Positions 8,720 to 15,348 of a stretch of 59,419 nucleotides of DNA are shown piece after piece. The number at the start of each line of letters is the position of its first letter. Position 1 is the stretch's first letter. A model generated the notes under the pieces. The model did not search any database, was not told where the DNA came from, and saw only the letters and a program-made list of their open reading frames with translations. The DNA is from a virus. The DNA is taken from IMG/VR virus record IMGVR_UViG_3300030099_002167, positions 1 to 59,419 of that record; one strand, written 5' to 3'. The position numbers and the translations under genes are program-made.

Positions 8720-10554
8720 TGTTTAGAAATGTTTGTATCTGATTTCAACAATCCGTTATCAATTATAGTCAGTGCAGCAGATTCCATTGTCTCTCTTAGA
8801 ATATTAGACCATTGCTCAGCAAAGTCCTTGTGACATATTGTGTCTATCTGATCATGCACTGTCATAATTAATTTAACCGGATATTTATTATCGTGAATAA
8901 TATCACGCAACTTATAAAGAGCAAGTTTAGTCATGTCTGCACCTGTACCCTGTATAGGGGTATTCTTGGATGCACGTTCTATGCTACCAAGCACTGCAAA
9001 ATCAGTATCCTTGCCATTCCAGTCCTCAAACCAACGAATACGCTTGTAAGGAGCAAAAGTCCTAATATGACCATTGTCTTTACCATAGTTACCTAGATTA
9101 GTAAGAAACTTTTTAATAGCAGGAAATACAGTAAAGTATTTCTTGATCATAGTTTTAGCCTCTTTTACAGGTATACTGAGTGTATCTGCAAGTTTGAACT
9201 CACTCATACCATAAGCTAGACCGAAGTTGATAGACTTTACAGCTGTACGTAATCTCTTACGTTCAACTGGATTGCCTTCAGCGTCTTTCCATTTCTTATC
9301 AAATATGAGTTCTGCACATATAGAGTGAAGATCCGCTCCTTGTTCTAATGCTTTCAACCATACAGGATCACCAGATCCGTACGCAATAATACATAACTCC
9401 TGTGATGAAAAGTCAGAAGATACAAATACATCGTCCTTATTTTTAGGAACAAATGCATTTCTATATGTATTACTGCTAGGAATCTGTTGCATGTTTGGTT
9501 TTCTTGAAGACACTCTACCAGTATTTAGTATCTGTTGAAAAGATGTATGTACTTTACCATCTTTATGTAGATACTTGTAGAAGTCTTGACCATACGCATT
9601 ATATAATTTACTCTGCTCTTTGAAATGTATATACTTTTCTATTATCGCATGTGTATTCTTGTATGTAGCGATAAGTTTAGCATTTACACTGTCAAGTTCA
9701 GGTATTATTACCTTAAATAGTTTGAGTACTTGTGAGGGTGAGGACCATAGAATATCTGTTTGTCTAAGATCACTCGAAGGAGTAAACATATCAGTCTGTA
9801 GTTCTTTTATTCTAAAGTTATCAAACTGATCCTCTTGTGCAATAAATTTGTCGAGCTCTAGTTCTGTTTTCTCAAGCTCAACACCAACGGCAATAGTATT
9901 CTTGCTCCATTTGTCTTTGTCAAGATATATACCGTTGTATTCCATGTCAGCAAACGCTAGACATGCTTTGTTCTCAAGTTCGAGAACATTTAATAAATCA
10001 AGATCAGACAACATTACAAGCTGTTTCTGTCTAAGTTCTATTAGATACTGTGTATCATCCATAGCATAGACAAGTTGTATTTTTGTAAAATTACCTTTAT
10101 GATTTATAAAAGAAGCTCGTGCCTCTTTGCTTAGCGTAATATCTAGATGTCTGTCTATTACAAGATCTAGAGAATACTTTATACTTGCTTTACCACAGTG
10201 TATAAGTTGATCAGCAAGCATTGTATCATGTATATTTTCACATCTTATACCGTTTGCTAACAAAAACTTGTAGTCAAACTTTGCGTTGTGAAATATTTTT
10301 ATAACCTTCTTACTACTAAACATAGGAGCAAGAGGTGTAATGTCTACATTTCTGCAGTCTATAATGTAATTATGCTCTTCTGAAGATATTTGTAACAACA
10401 GTAACTTATCATCATACCAATGAAAGCCTGTAGTCTCAGTGTCAACAGCCACTACATCACACTGTTTAAGGTGTGATATAGCTTCGTTGATATTGATTAT
10501 TCCAAACCCTTCATAAGCACTTTGTGACTTACTATTAGTTATCAAATAATTCAT
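8707..10554 (-). CDS. family A DNA polymerase with 3'-5' proofreading exonuclease
   Basis: A 615-residue protein. The exonuclease domain comes first: Exo I VDTETTG (D38, E40), Exo II FHNAKFD (D94), Exo III YAMDD (D166/D167). The polymerase domain follows: motif A SSDFSSQE (D381), motif B R436-x3-K440-x3-F444-G-x2-Y448 and motif C VHDQ (H567, D568, Q569). No 5'-3' exonuclease domain is present, as in T7-type enzymes. The position equivalent to E. coli Pol I 762 is Phe. Motif C carries Q in place of the usual E of VHDE. It is the replicative polymerase of the phage, placed upstream of both helicases in the operon. Confidence 0.95.
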   Translation of the reverse strand: MNYLITNSKSQSAYEGFGIININEAISHLKQCDVVAVDTETTGFHWYDDKLLLLQISSEEHNYIIDCRNVDITPLAPMFSSKKVIKIFHNAKFDYKFLLANGIRCENIHDTMLADQLIHCGKASIKYSLDLVIDRHLDITLSKEARASFINHKGNFTKIQLVYAMDDTQYLIELRQKQLVMLSDLDLLNVLELENKACLAFADMEYNGIYLDKDKWSKNTIAVGVELEKTELELDKFIAQEDQFDNFRIKELQTDMFTPSSDLRQTDILWSSPSQVLKLFKVIIPELDSVNAKLIATYKNTHAIIEKYIHFKEQSKLYNAYGQDFYKYLHKDGKVHTSFQQILNTGRVSSRKPNMQQIPSSNTYRNAFVPKNKDDVFVSSDFSSQELCIIAYGSGDPVWLKALEQGADLHSICAELIFDKKWKDAEGNPVERKRLRTAVKSINFGLAYGMSEFKLADTLSIPVKEAKTMIKKYFTVFPAIKKFLTNLGNYGKDNGHIRTFAPYKRIRWFEDWNGKDTDFAVLGSIERASKNTPIQGTGADMTKLALYKLRDIIHDNKYPVKLIMTVHDQIDTICHKDFAEQWSNILRETMESAALTIIDNGLLKSDTNISKQWQK

Positions 10555-10557
10555 AAT

Positions 10558-10623
10558 TTACTCATTTTTAAGTAGTAGGTATAATGCTATTAGATACACA
10601 ATACCTGTTATTAACGCTAACAT
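10558..10623 (-). CDS. 21-residue single-TM micropeptide (candidate)
   Basis: A 22-codon frame exactly fills the gap between the upstream gene and the polymerase. ATG at 10623 overlaps the upstream stop (ATGTTAG) and TAA ends four bases before the polymerase ATG. The product begins MLALITGIVYLIALYL and ends KNE: one uninterrupted hydrophobic helix with a charged C-terminal end. The tight packing supports real translation; the short length means chance is still possible. Confidence 0.4.
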   Translation of the reverse strand: MLALITGIVYLIALYLLLKNE

Positions 10624-11267
10624 ATCTCAAATCCTCCAGATTGATAGCAGAAGTTAGCAAATTCTCTGACATTTTCAACAGAAAAAGGATAAGAATCTGA
10701 CCAGTCTTTCTCTGCTTGCAGTTTATCCCACATTTCTTTCTCTTTTTTAGGATAATCCATAGGAGCTATAAACTCCTCTCTTTTATCCTCTAGTTCTTGA
10801 CCAGAATAACCAAGTTTAATATACTTTTGTTGATTCTTTTCTATAACTATCTGTTTTATAATCTCACATTTGTCTTCTATCTCCTTATTATGTTTCTTAG
10901 CTGCTTTAGCTTTAACATCTAACATTTCTTCATGTTCTTTAGCATGCTTAGAGTCTATTAGTTCATGTAACTTAGTAGCTATTCTTATAGAGGTTTCTCC
11001 ATCTATTTGATAAGCACTGTTATGATGTCCAGACTTCCAGTCTTTTTCACTTAGACAATTAGTATAAGTATAAATGTAGTCCCATAAGGGTCTCCACCAC
11101 CACACATTGTTTCTGAAATAATGACCAGGAACTTGTGATTCATAATAATCTATTGACTTAAAATAGATATCTTTTTCTTCCTCAGTATGCTGCTTAGACC
11201 AATCAATTGTTGGTTTAACAAGCTTTTTAGGATTGTGAGGATTCAATCCATATATATCAAAACCCAT
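10617..11267 (-). CDS. conserved-looking phage protein (MGFDIYGLNP type), unknown function
   Basis: A 216-residue soluble protein. It begins MGFDIYGLNP and has a Trp-rich block near 55-65 (FRNNVWWWRPLWDYI), then a long charged helix rich in K and E (about 105-150), then a C-terminal region ending near GGFEIC. I recall similar N-termini and the 'YFRNNVWWWRPLW' block in hypothetical proteins of several unrelated phages, but no function is attached to them. It lies just upstream of the DNA polymerase in the same transcript. Confidence 0.7.
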   Translation of the reverse strand: MGFDIYGLNPHNPKKLVKPTIDWSKQHTEEEKDIYFKSIDYYESQVPGHYFRNNVWWWRPLWDYIYTYTNCLSEKDWKSGHHNSAYQIDGETSIRIATKLHELIDSKHAKEHEEMLDVKAKAAKKHNKEIEDKCEIIKQIVIEKNQQKYIKLGYSGQELEDKREEFIAPMDYPKKEKEMWDKLQAEKDWSDSYPFSVENVREFANFCYQSGGFEIC

Positions 11268-11295
11268 AATTTATTTAATTTAGTTTTAGTGAAAC

Positions 11296-11454
11296 TTAAC
11301 AGCGTGTGAACTTTTGCTTTTTAGCATTCCAACACTTCTGTGATTTATAATACTTCTTCTTAGATTTACACATTCTCTGTGAAGCACAGGATGACACTAG
11401 GAAGAGCCCTGTTAATAACGTAGCTATTAACGTTAATTTACTTATCCTTCTCAT
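11296..11454 (-). CDS. small lipoprotein (52 aa), basic after the lipobox
   Basis: The frame runs from ATG at 11454 to TAA. The N-terminus is a type II signal: MRRISKL, a hydrophobic stretch, then the lipobox LVSSC with Cys23. The mature part of 30 residues is Lys/Tyr-rich with three further cysteines. It starts inside the 3' end of the coiled-coil ORF (17-base overlap), which itself overlaps the DUF4846 gene: a three-gene coupled set. A small lipoprotein next to a membrane-anchored protein recalls o-spanins, but spanins usually sit beside the endolysin, and here the set is in the replication arm. Confidence 0.7.
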   Translation of the reverse strand: MRRISKLTLIATLLTGLFLVSSCASQRMCKSKKKYYKSQKCWNAKKQKFTRC

Positions 11455-11581
11455 AATTCTTTACTTTTTTATTTAACTTATTTATCTCTTTATTCTTTTC
11501 ATCTATAACAGAGTTGAGGCGAGTGATTTCTGTTTCCATCGCCTCTATTCTGTCTAGATGGTATTTACTATTATCTACCAT
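11438..11581 (-). CDS. small coiled-coil protein (47 aa)
   Basis: The frame starts with ATG at 11581, overlapping the DUF4846 stop (ATGGTAG), and ends at 11438 inside the lipoprotein gene. The sequence is a single heptad-type helix: hydrophobic L, I, M, V positions alternate with E, K, N through most of its length, ending KNYEKDK. No signal peptide or membrane segment. Overlaps on both sides argue that it is real. It could bridge or regulate the two exported neighbours; that is inference. Confidence 0.6.
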   Translation of the reverse strand: MVDNSKYHLDRIEAMETEITRLNSVIDEKNKEINKLNKKVKNYEKDK

Positions 11582-12462
11582 TTGAATCGTCTTAAATTTT
11601 GTGAATTAAACGTCCATGTGTATGTATATATTGGTCCTTCTTCTTTCATATCAAACCATACATCACCGTCTTGAGGATCAATAAGTATATGCTGTTCTTG
11701 TGCAGGCATATACGATTGAGCTAACATAAATACTTTATGTCCTGTCTCATTATGTATAGCTACATCTACTACGGTAACTGCATGCCCAGGAAAACCTCCT
11801 TGAACAAATACGTCACCCGGTTGCATATCAGTTATTGGAATAGTATCTGTTTCCAAATTTTCCAATGACCATGTGCCAGCATATATCCACATATGTTCCA
11901 TATATCTGAAGAATGTATTGTAATCAGATATAGTTATATTATTATCTCGAAGCCAACCCCAGTAACTGACATAAGTTCCATCTGTATAATGAAATCCTAT
12001 CTCTGATTCTCTGTTAGACTCCCATAAATAATATGCTCTTAACCAAAATGCTGCGTCAGCACATTGATGTAAGTCTTTGTTACCTATCTCGTAAGTAAAT
12101 GTTGCAGCATATGTTCTGCCTTTGCCTTTTACAATACCACCATTGTGATATCTAGCATAACCTGTATGTATAGGTAGATTGTATAACCATAATGAATACT
12201 CATCATAGTTCTTTCGTTTGTAATCCTGTGGAGTATCAAACTCATCTAATATTGTTGTATACTTATTCTCATAGTTGTATTGTTGAGCGTATGAACACTG
12301 AGTTGCAACAGCTATAAGTAAGAATGTTATTATTAATCCAACTATAGATACAAATGTAAACTTATATTGTTCTCTAAGTTTTCTTTTACTACGACCTTGT
12401 CTATACTTTATGTCGTTAGTATCTGTAACTTGTAGAGTACCTATTTTTCTTTTTCTTTGCAT
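11575..12462 (-). CDS. exported DUF4846-family protein (putative cysteine-peptidase-like, cell-wall related)
   Basis: A 295-residue protein with a 34-residue basic N-terminal tail, a membrane/signal segment at about 35-57 and a probable cleavage site SYA-Q near 59. The exported part matches what I know of DUF4846, a family common in Bacteroidetes: DLHQCADAAFWLRAYYL (C134), GDVFVQGGFPGHAVTVVD (H227) and the hallmark AQSYMPAQEQHIL (248-260). The Cys and the later GHA motif look like an NlpC/CHAP-type thiol hydrolase arrangement, so a peptidoglycan or envelope role is plausible. It is in the leftward replication arm, not the late arm, and is probably host-derived. Confidence 0.75.
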   Translation of the reverse strand: MQRKRKIGTLQVTDTNDIKYRQGRSKRKLREQYKFTFVSIVGLIITFLLIAVATQCSYAQQYNYENKYTTILDEFDTPQDYKRKNYDEYSLWLYNLPIHTGYARYHNGGIVKGKGRTYAATFTYEIGNKDLHQCADAAFWLRAYYLWESNRESEIGFHYTDGTYVSYWGWLRDNNITISDYNTFFRYMEHMWIYAGTWSLENLETDTIPITDMQPGDVFVQGGFPGHAVTVVDVAIHNETGHKVFMLAQSYMPAQEQHILIDPQDGDVWFDMKEEGPIYTYTWTFNSQNLRRFKW

Positions 12463-12494
12463 GTCAAAAAATTTATATGGTTATAAAATAGAGG

Positions 12495-12533
12495 AAGGCA
12501 CCGGAATAAATCTTACTTAAAGACCAGTGCCTT
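12495..12533 (-). terminator. hairpin, probable minus-strand terminator
   Basis: AAGGCACCGG at 12495-12504 pairs with CCAGTGCCTT at 12524-12533 (10 bases, one G-U or mismatch) around a 19-base loop. On the minus strand it is followed by CCTCTATTTTAT. It lies between the 169-residue gene and the DUF4846 gene and may end the upstream transcript or reduce read-through. Confidence 0.5.
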
Positions 12534-12563
12534 ACACTCTATCTCTCGCACACCAAACTAATA

Positions 12564-13073
12564 TTATTCAGCGAACGAATCTTCATTAACTTGCTCCTCT
12601 ACAGAAACCTTAGCTGCTTCCTCGATTTCTTGGTGCTCAGCGGCAACATTGAAATCTTTTGCAGAGTTACCAGCCAATTCTTGACCAGCGTCTCTTATCA
12701 TCTGATTAACAGCAGACTGAAAATTAGCATCAGATTCTAAAGCAGGAACAAAACCAGTATATGTATTTACTGTTCTAGTCTCACCATTGTCGTCAGTGAT
12801 ATCATAATCAGCGACTTGTGCAGTGTAAATAGTACCTGCAACAGCTTGACCTTCCTTAGCATTATACATATAGTGTTTAGTACCGTCTAGATAAGACTCT
12901 TCCCAGACACATTTCTTAGTTGTCTTTGGAGCAGCCATAGCTAGTACAGACTCACCTGTAGCAGGGTCAACGACCTCTCTAAACCCAGGTGTTTCAAACG
13001 TAATAACTTTGTAGTTATTACCGTTACGATCCGCAATCGGATCACTGATAGATTGAATTCTAACAATACTCAT
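12564..13073 (-). CDS. unknown acidic protein, possible OB-like fold
   Basis: A 169-residue protein. The first 110 residues alternate predicted strands (VRIQSISDPIADRNGNNYKV, then TTKKCVWEESYLDGTKHYM), which would suit an OB or similar beta-barrel. The last 50 are helical and strongly acidic, ending NEDSFAE. No motif identifies it. The strand-rich body plus acidic tail leaves a second DNA-binding or SSB-like protein possible. It is flanked by small unknown genes upstream and a hairpin downstream. Confidence 0.6.
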   Translation of the reverse strand: MSIVRIQSISDPIADRNGNNYKVITFETPGFREVVDPATGESVLAMAAPKTTKKCVWEESYLDGTKHYMYNAKEGQAVAGTIYTAQVADYDITDDNGETRTVNTYTGFVPALESDANFQSAVNQMIRDAGQELAGNSAKDFNVAAEHQEIEEAAKVSVEEQVNEDSFAE

Positions 13074-13091
13074 AATTAATAATAATTAAAA

Positions 13092-13322
13092 TTAATTGGC
13101 TACTTTGAAAGAGGTAGTAACCGTTGACCTCATAAAATAATCTTGTAACTGTGATATCATATGCTCATCACGAAACAAAAATGCTTCTTTGATTTGATTA
13201 TGCCACTCGTTTGGATATGACTTCAGTAGTTTATTATATATTTCGTCTTCTATTTTAGCAACATGAAACTGTCCAGTCTCTATGTTACGAAGCATAGATG
13301 CTTCATCGTGCGAATAAAACAT
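13092..13322 (-). CDS. small helical protein, unknown function
   Basis: A 76-residue, mostly helical protein with no recognisable motif and no membrane segment. It is spaced 18 bases from the downstream gene and 24 bases from the upstream one, with A/T-only leader sequence in front of its ATG. It is one of a run of six small genes at the start of the leftward transcript, the position where phages usually place host-takeover genes; that role is inference. Confidence 0.55.
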   Translation of the reverse strand: MFYSHDEASMLRNIETGQFHVAKIEDEIYNKLLKSYPNEWHNQIKEAFLFRDEHMISQLQDYFMRSTVTTSFKVAN

Positions 13323-13346
13323 GATTTATTGGTTTAAAAAATTGAT

Positions 13347-13589
13347 TTAATTAATCTCCTCTGTACCATATGTTGGTATAGGAGAACCGTTATCATCAAA
13401 GTCTAAGTCGACTAAGATTTCTTTACACAAGATAATCTGCTCATTGGACACAAAGTCCCCTTGGTAGTTATACTTGTAGTTATCTATGTCCCGTTGAGAG
13501 AGCTTGCGACTAGCTCTCATTGGGAATTTGCGTGTACCATGTTCAGTTTGAACAGTCGCCTGATACCAGATTCGTTCGTTATATGCCAT
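13347..13589 (-). CDS. small unknown protein (80 aa)
   Basis: An 80-residue protein with a basic first half (YNERIWYQATVQTEHGTRKF, SRKLSQRDIDNYKYNY) and an acidic second half containing ILVDLDFDDNGSPIP. The start overlaps the upstream membrane-protein gene by 11 bases. No family recognised. Confidence 0.55.
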   Translation of the reverse strand: MAYNERIWYQATVQTEHGTRKFPMRASRKLSQRDIDNYKYNYQGDFVSNEQIILCKEILVDLDFDDNGSPIPTYGTEEIN

Positions 13590-13833
13590 GAGTCATATAG
13601 AACCAGATTAGAAATAAGATAAAACCTCCGAAGATAAATACCCGGCTCAAAAATTCTTTGACCTTTGACCACCAGACATTATGTTTATATACTTCTACAT
13701 ATAAGTTGGGATATTTATACAAAAAGTCCTCCCAAGATCTAAACGTTTCTATTTCTATTGTCGTCTTGAGCTTGAAGTGAACGCATATTACACCCGTAGG
13801 CAACGCCTTGATATCTGTTATATGCTTTTTCAT
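13579..13833 (-). CDS. small membrane protein (84 aa)
   Basis: The start is placed at ATG 13833, not at the farther upstream ATG, because this ATG forms an ATGA overlap with the stop of the preceding gene and is followed by a compact reading frame. The product has a soluble N-terminal two thirds and one C-terminal membrane helix (VFIFGGFILFLIWFYM). The stop lies inside the next gene (11-base overlap). Function unknown; probably works with the coupled small membrane protein upstream. Confidence 0.6.
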   Translation of the reverse strand: MKKHITDIKALPTGVICVHFKLKTTIEIETFRSWEDFLYKYPNLYVEVYKHNVWWSKVKEFLSRVFIFGGFILFLIWFYMTHGI

Positions 13834-14039
13834 AATAGTGTATTGATTAAGATGTCTACTATGAACACACGATATATGCCAAATGATATACCGGTTAAGG
13901 CTAACGTAATAAGACAACATACCCATACATTAACAGTAATAGATAGATACTTATTAGGTATTGTACTGTTTATATCTTGTATTATTTGTAGATAACACAG
14001 TTTATAAATGTAATAAATAGATTTAAATATTGATTTCAT
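13830..14039 (-). CDS. small membrane protein (69 aa)
   Basis: Start chosen at the ATG at 14039, preceded by the A/T-rich leader TTATAACAATTATTACA; an upstream in-frame ATG at 14081 is possible. It has a basic, aromatic N-terminus (MKSIFKSIYYIYKLCY) and a hydrophobic membrane stretch near residues 35-55 (VWVCCLITLALTGISFGIY). The TGA overlaps the next ATG by four bases, so the two membrane proteins are translationally coupled. No family recognised. Confidence 0.5.
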   Translation of the reverse strand: MKSIFKSIYYIYKLCYLQIIQDINSTIPNKYLSITVNVWVCCLITLALTGISFGIYRVFIVDILINTLL

Positions 14040-14260
14040 TGTAATAATTGTTATAAAGTTTGATGTAATTTGTAAGCACATATTGTAGACTAGCTTACAA
14101 TTTAGTCTATATAATATAATAGTATGATTGTAGATTGGGTCGGATGATAGGTAGAAACCTAGACGATAGACCTAGTCTATACACAAACAACCACCGTTTG
14201 TTGTTGGAGGTTATGTAGGTAATACAATTAGATTGTATACAATCATATACTAAAACCTAA
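14040..14260. repeat. gene-free stretch with clustered inverted repeats
   Basis: No credible ORF on either strand. Several inverted repeats are visible: TAGACTA/TAGTCTA (14086-14092 and 14103-14109), the near-palindrome TAGACCTAGTCTA (14167-14179), ACAAAC/GTTTGT (14183-14188 and 14196-14201), the perfect palindrome GATTGTATACAATC (14231-14244), and the long-range pair TATGATTGTA/TACAATCATA (14123-14132 and 14238-14247). The TAGAC/GTCTA arms recur, which suggests protein-binding sites or a structured leader of the leftward transcript. An origin of replication is an alternative. Confidence 0.5.
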
Positions 14261-14287
14261 ACACCTGCTACTATTCTTCACAGGTGT
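14261..14287 (-). terminator. hairpin after the first leftward gene
   Basis: ACACCTG (14261-14267) pairs perfectly with CAGGTGT (14281-14287) around 13 bases, with CCT/AGG able to extend it past a bulge. On the minus strand it follows the stop of the 89-residue gene and is trailed by TTTAGGTTTTAG. A modest terminator or attenuator that would regulate entry of transcription into the replication arm. Confidence 0.45.
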
Positions 14288-14299
14288 AGGTGTGATGAC

Positions 14300-14569
14300 T
14301 TAGACAGCCAACTCTTCCCTTGTGCTATACAAGTTCACAGTCGCAATCGCTATCATCTCATCAGGATTTTCTTTGTCCTGAACCTCGAGCACATTGAACT
14401 CATCTAGTTTCCCGTCCTTCGACTTGTTACCAATGGGTAGTGTATGCCAATCATCTTCACTACCTTCATCGAAAGTAGATGTAGTAAAACTGACAAATGC
14501 ACCAGCAGGTCCGTCAACTATTCTGACAAACTTGCCACCCTGTGCTCTTACATAATCAAGTAATTTCAT
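14300..14569 (-). CDS. first leftward gene, unknown 89-aa acidic protein
   Basis: An 89-residue, strand-rich acidic protein (KFVRIVDGPAGAFVSFTTST, then LDEFNVLEVQD, then MIAIATVNLYS). No recognised domain. It is the promoter-proximal gene of the left arm, has a hairpin after its stop and is separated from the next gene by 260 bases, so it appears to be a small transcription unit by itself. First genes of phage arms are often anti-host or regulatory proteins, but nothing in this sequence shows which. Confidence 0.6.
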   Translation of the reverse strand: MKLLDYVRAQGGKFVRIVDGPAGAFVSFTTSTFDEGSEDDWHTLPIGNKSKDGKLDEFNVLEVQDKENPDEMIAIATVNLYSTREELAV

Positions 14570-14610
14570 TATATGTAAGATTTATTTAATAATATGTACC
14601 AATTCTTATA

Positions 14611-14710
14611 GGGGGGTACTTAACCCGCAAGATTTACTGGGGGAGGTTTACAGTAGGTGGTCTCTGTAAACATACCTAGGGGGGTTTTATATATAGGAAT
14701 GCACCCCCAG
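14611..14710. promoter_or_regulatory. G-rich structured element between the divergent arms
   Basis: This block contrasts sharply with its AT-rich surroundings. TAGGGGGGT occurs twice (14609 and 14677). CTGGGGG (14637-14643) can pair perfectly with CCCCCAG (14704-14710). Inside that stem is GTTTACAG-10-CTGTAAAC (14646-14653 with 14664-14671), extendable through AGGT/ACCT. It lies between the start of the leftward arm (14569) and the first rightward ORF (14735). It could be a two-strand operator, an RNA leader structure or part of an origin. Confidence 0.5.
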
Positions 14711-14734
14711 GGAAACTTTTATTTTATTTTGTAA

Positions 14735-14869
14735 ATGCGCGTGAGTAAGTATAACATTGGGTGCAACGAAAAGTTTAAAGGATATGCTGCTTTTTCTCAG
14801 ACGACTTGCTTTGCACGATCCAACAAGGGTGGTTACTTGAAGTTTAGCAGCTTACAGATCTGCGACTGA
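14735..14869 (+). CDS. small ORF (44 aa) in the switch region
   Basis: The frame begins ATG CGC GTG after the A/T leader ATTTTATTTTGTAA and ends with TGA. The product starts MRVSKYNIGCNEKF, has three cysteines and several aromatic residues, and is mildly basic. Nothing in it is recognised. The same bases can form RNA pairs (GTGCAA/TTGCAC, GCTGC/GCAGC, TTTCTCAG/CTGAGGAAA), so a non-coding RNA is a competing explanation. Confidence 0.4.
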   Translation: MRVSKYNIGCNEKFKGYAAFSQTTCFARSNKGGYLKFSSLQICD

Positions 14870-14949
14870 GGAAACAAAGATTATAAATAAATTTGACTTT
14901 ACAAAAGGACCATGTCTTACATTATATAGAGACTTTATTTTATTTTTAC

Positions 14950-14957
14950 TATATTTG
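14950..14957 (+). promoter_or_regulatory. possible Bacteroidetes-type -7 promoter element
   Basis: TATATTTG matches the TAnnTTTG consensus of Bacteroidetes sigma factor -7 elements and ends 20 bases before the ATG at 14978. No convincing TTG element is seen at the expected upstream distance, and such an octamer is not rare in AT-rich DNA. Confidence 0.3.
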
Positions 14958-14977
14958 ATATATAAAATAGATATATT

Positions 14978-15109
14978 ATGTATGAAACAAATGCATTTGA
15001 GAGTGAGATATTTGATTATTGCAGGAAGTTAAATAAAGAAATACAAGAAGCAGTGGTGTTATTAAAGACCCATGGATATGTGGTCTATGAAAAGGGTAAA
15101 AAGAAATAA
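14978..15109 (+). CDS. small acidic-helical ORF (43 aa)
   Basis: Begins at ATG after an A/T-only leader and encodes a helical peptide (SEIFDYCRKLNKEIQEAVVL) with a basic C-terminus GKKK. Its 3' end overlaps the next gene, which continues in another frame. The next ORF may be expressed by coupling to it. No family recognised. Confidence 0.5.
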   Translation: MYETNAFESEIFDYCRKLNKEIQEAVVLLKTHGYVVYEKGKKK

Positions 15110-15320
15110 CAAAATTTTTAAAACGACCTCTATAATTGATAGAGCTCAGGAGCAAGTTGATGCAATGAATCTCCTGATAGCTCAGGGATACACTATCCTT
15201 GATTTAGAGGGAAATTTTTTGAACAAAGAGACACTTGATATGCCACAAGAAAGCTATCATGGGTCTAGACCTAGGTATGATTATGTTAATATATACCAGA
15301 GAAAGAAAAAGTCTCTATAA
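15072..15320 (+). CDS. small basic protein, unknown function
   Basis: An 82-residue protein if translated from the first ATG; M6 (15087) is an equally good start and shortens the overlap with the preceding ORF. It has a basic N-terminus (MKRVKRNNKIFK), a helix (DRAQEQVDAMNLLIAQ) and a C-terminal YDYVNIYQRKKK. Likely a nucleic-acid binder by composition; not recognised. Confidence 0.55.
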   Translation: MDMWSMKRVKRNNKIFKTTSIIDRAQEQVDAMNLLIAQGYTILDLEGNFLNKETLDMPQESYHGSRPRYDYVNIYQRKKKSL

Positions 15321-15348
15321 ATAGACTCACCTATAAGAACTTTTTTAT

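Noticed and set aside
13579-13926. Longer start (13926) for the 84-residue membrane protein
   Set aside because: It would extend through the upstream gene. The ATG at 13833 forms an ATGA overlap with that gene's stop and is the better start.
14611-14710. G-quadruplex from the three G runs
   Set aside because: The runs are 28-40 bases apart, too far for stable loops; base pairing with the C run explains one of them better.
14735-14869. tRNA or tmRNA in the switch region
   Set aside because: No acceptor stem with CCA, no T-loop GTTCGA-type sequence and no anticodon arm can be arranged from the pairs seen.
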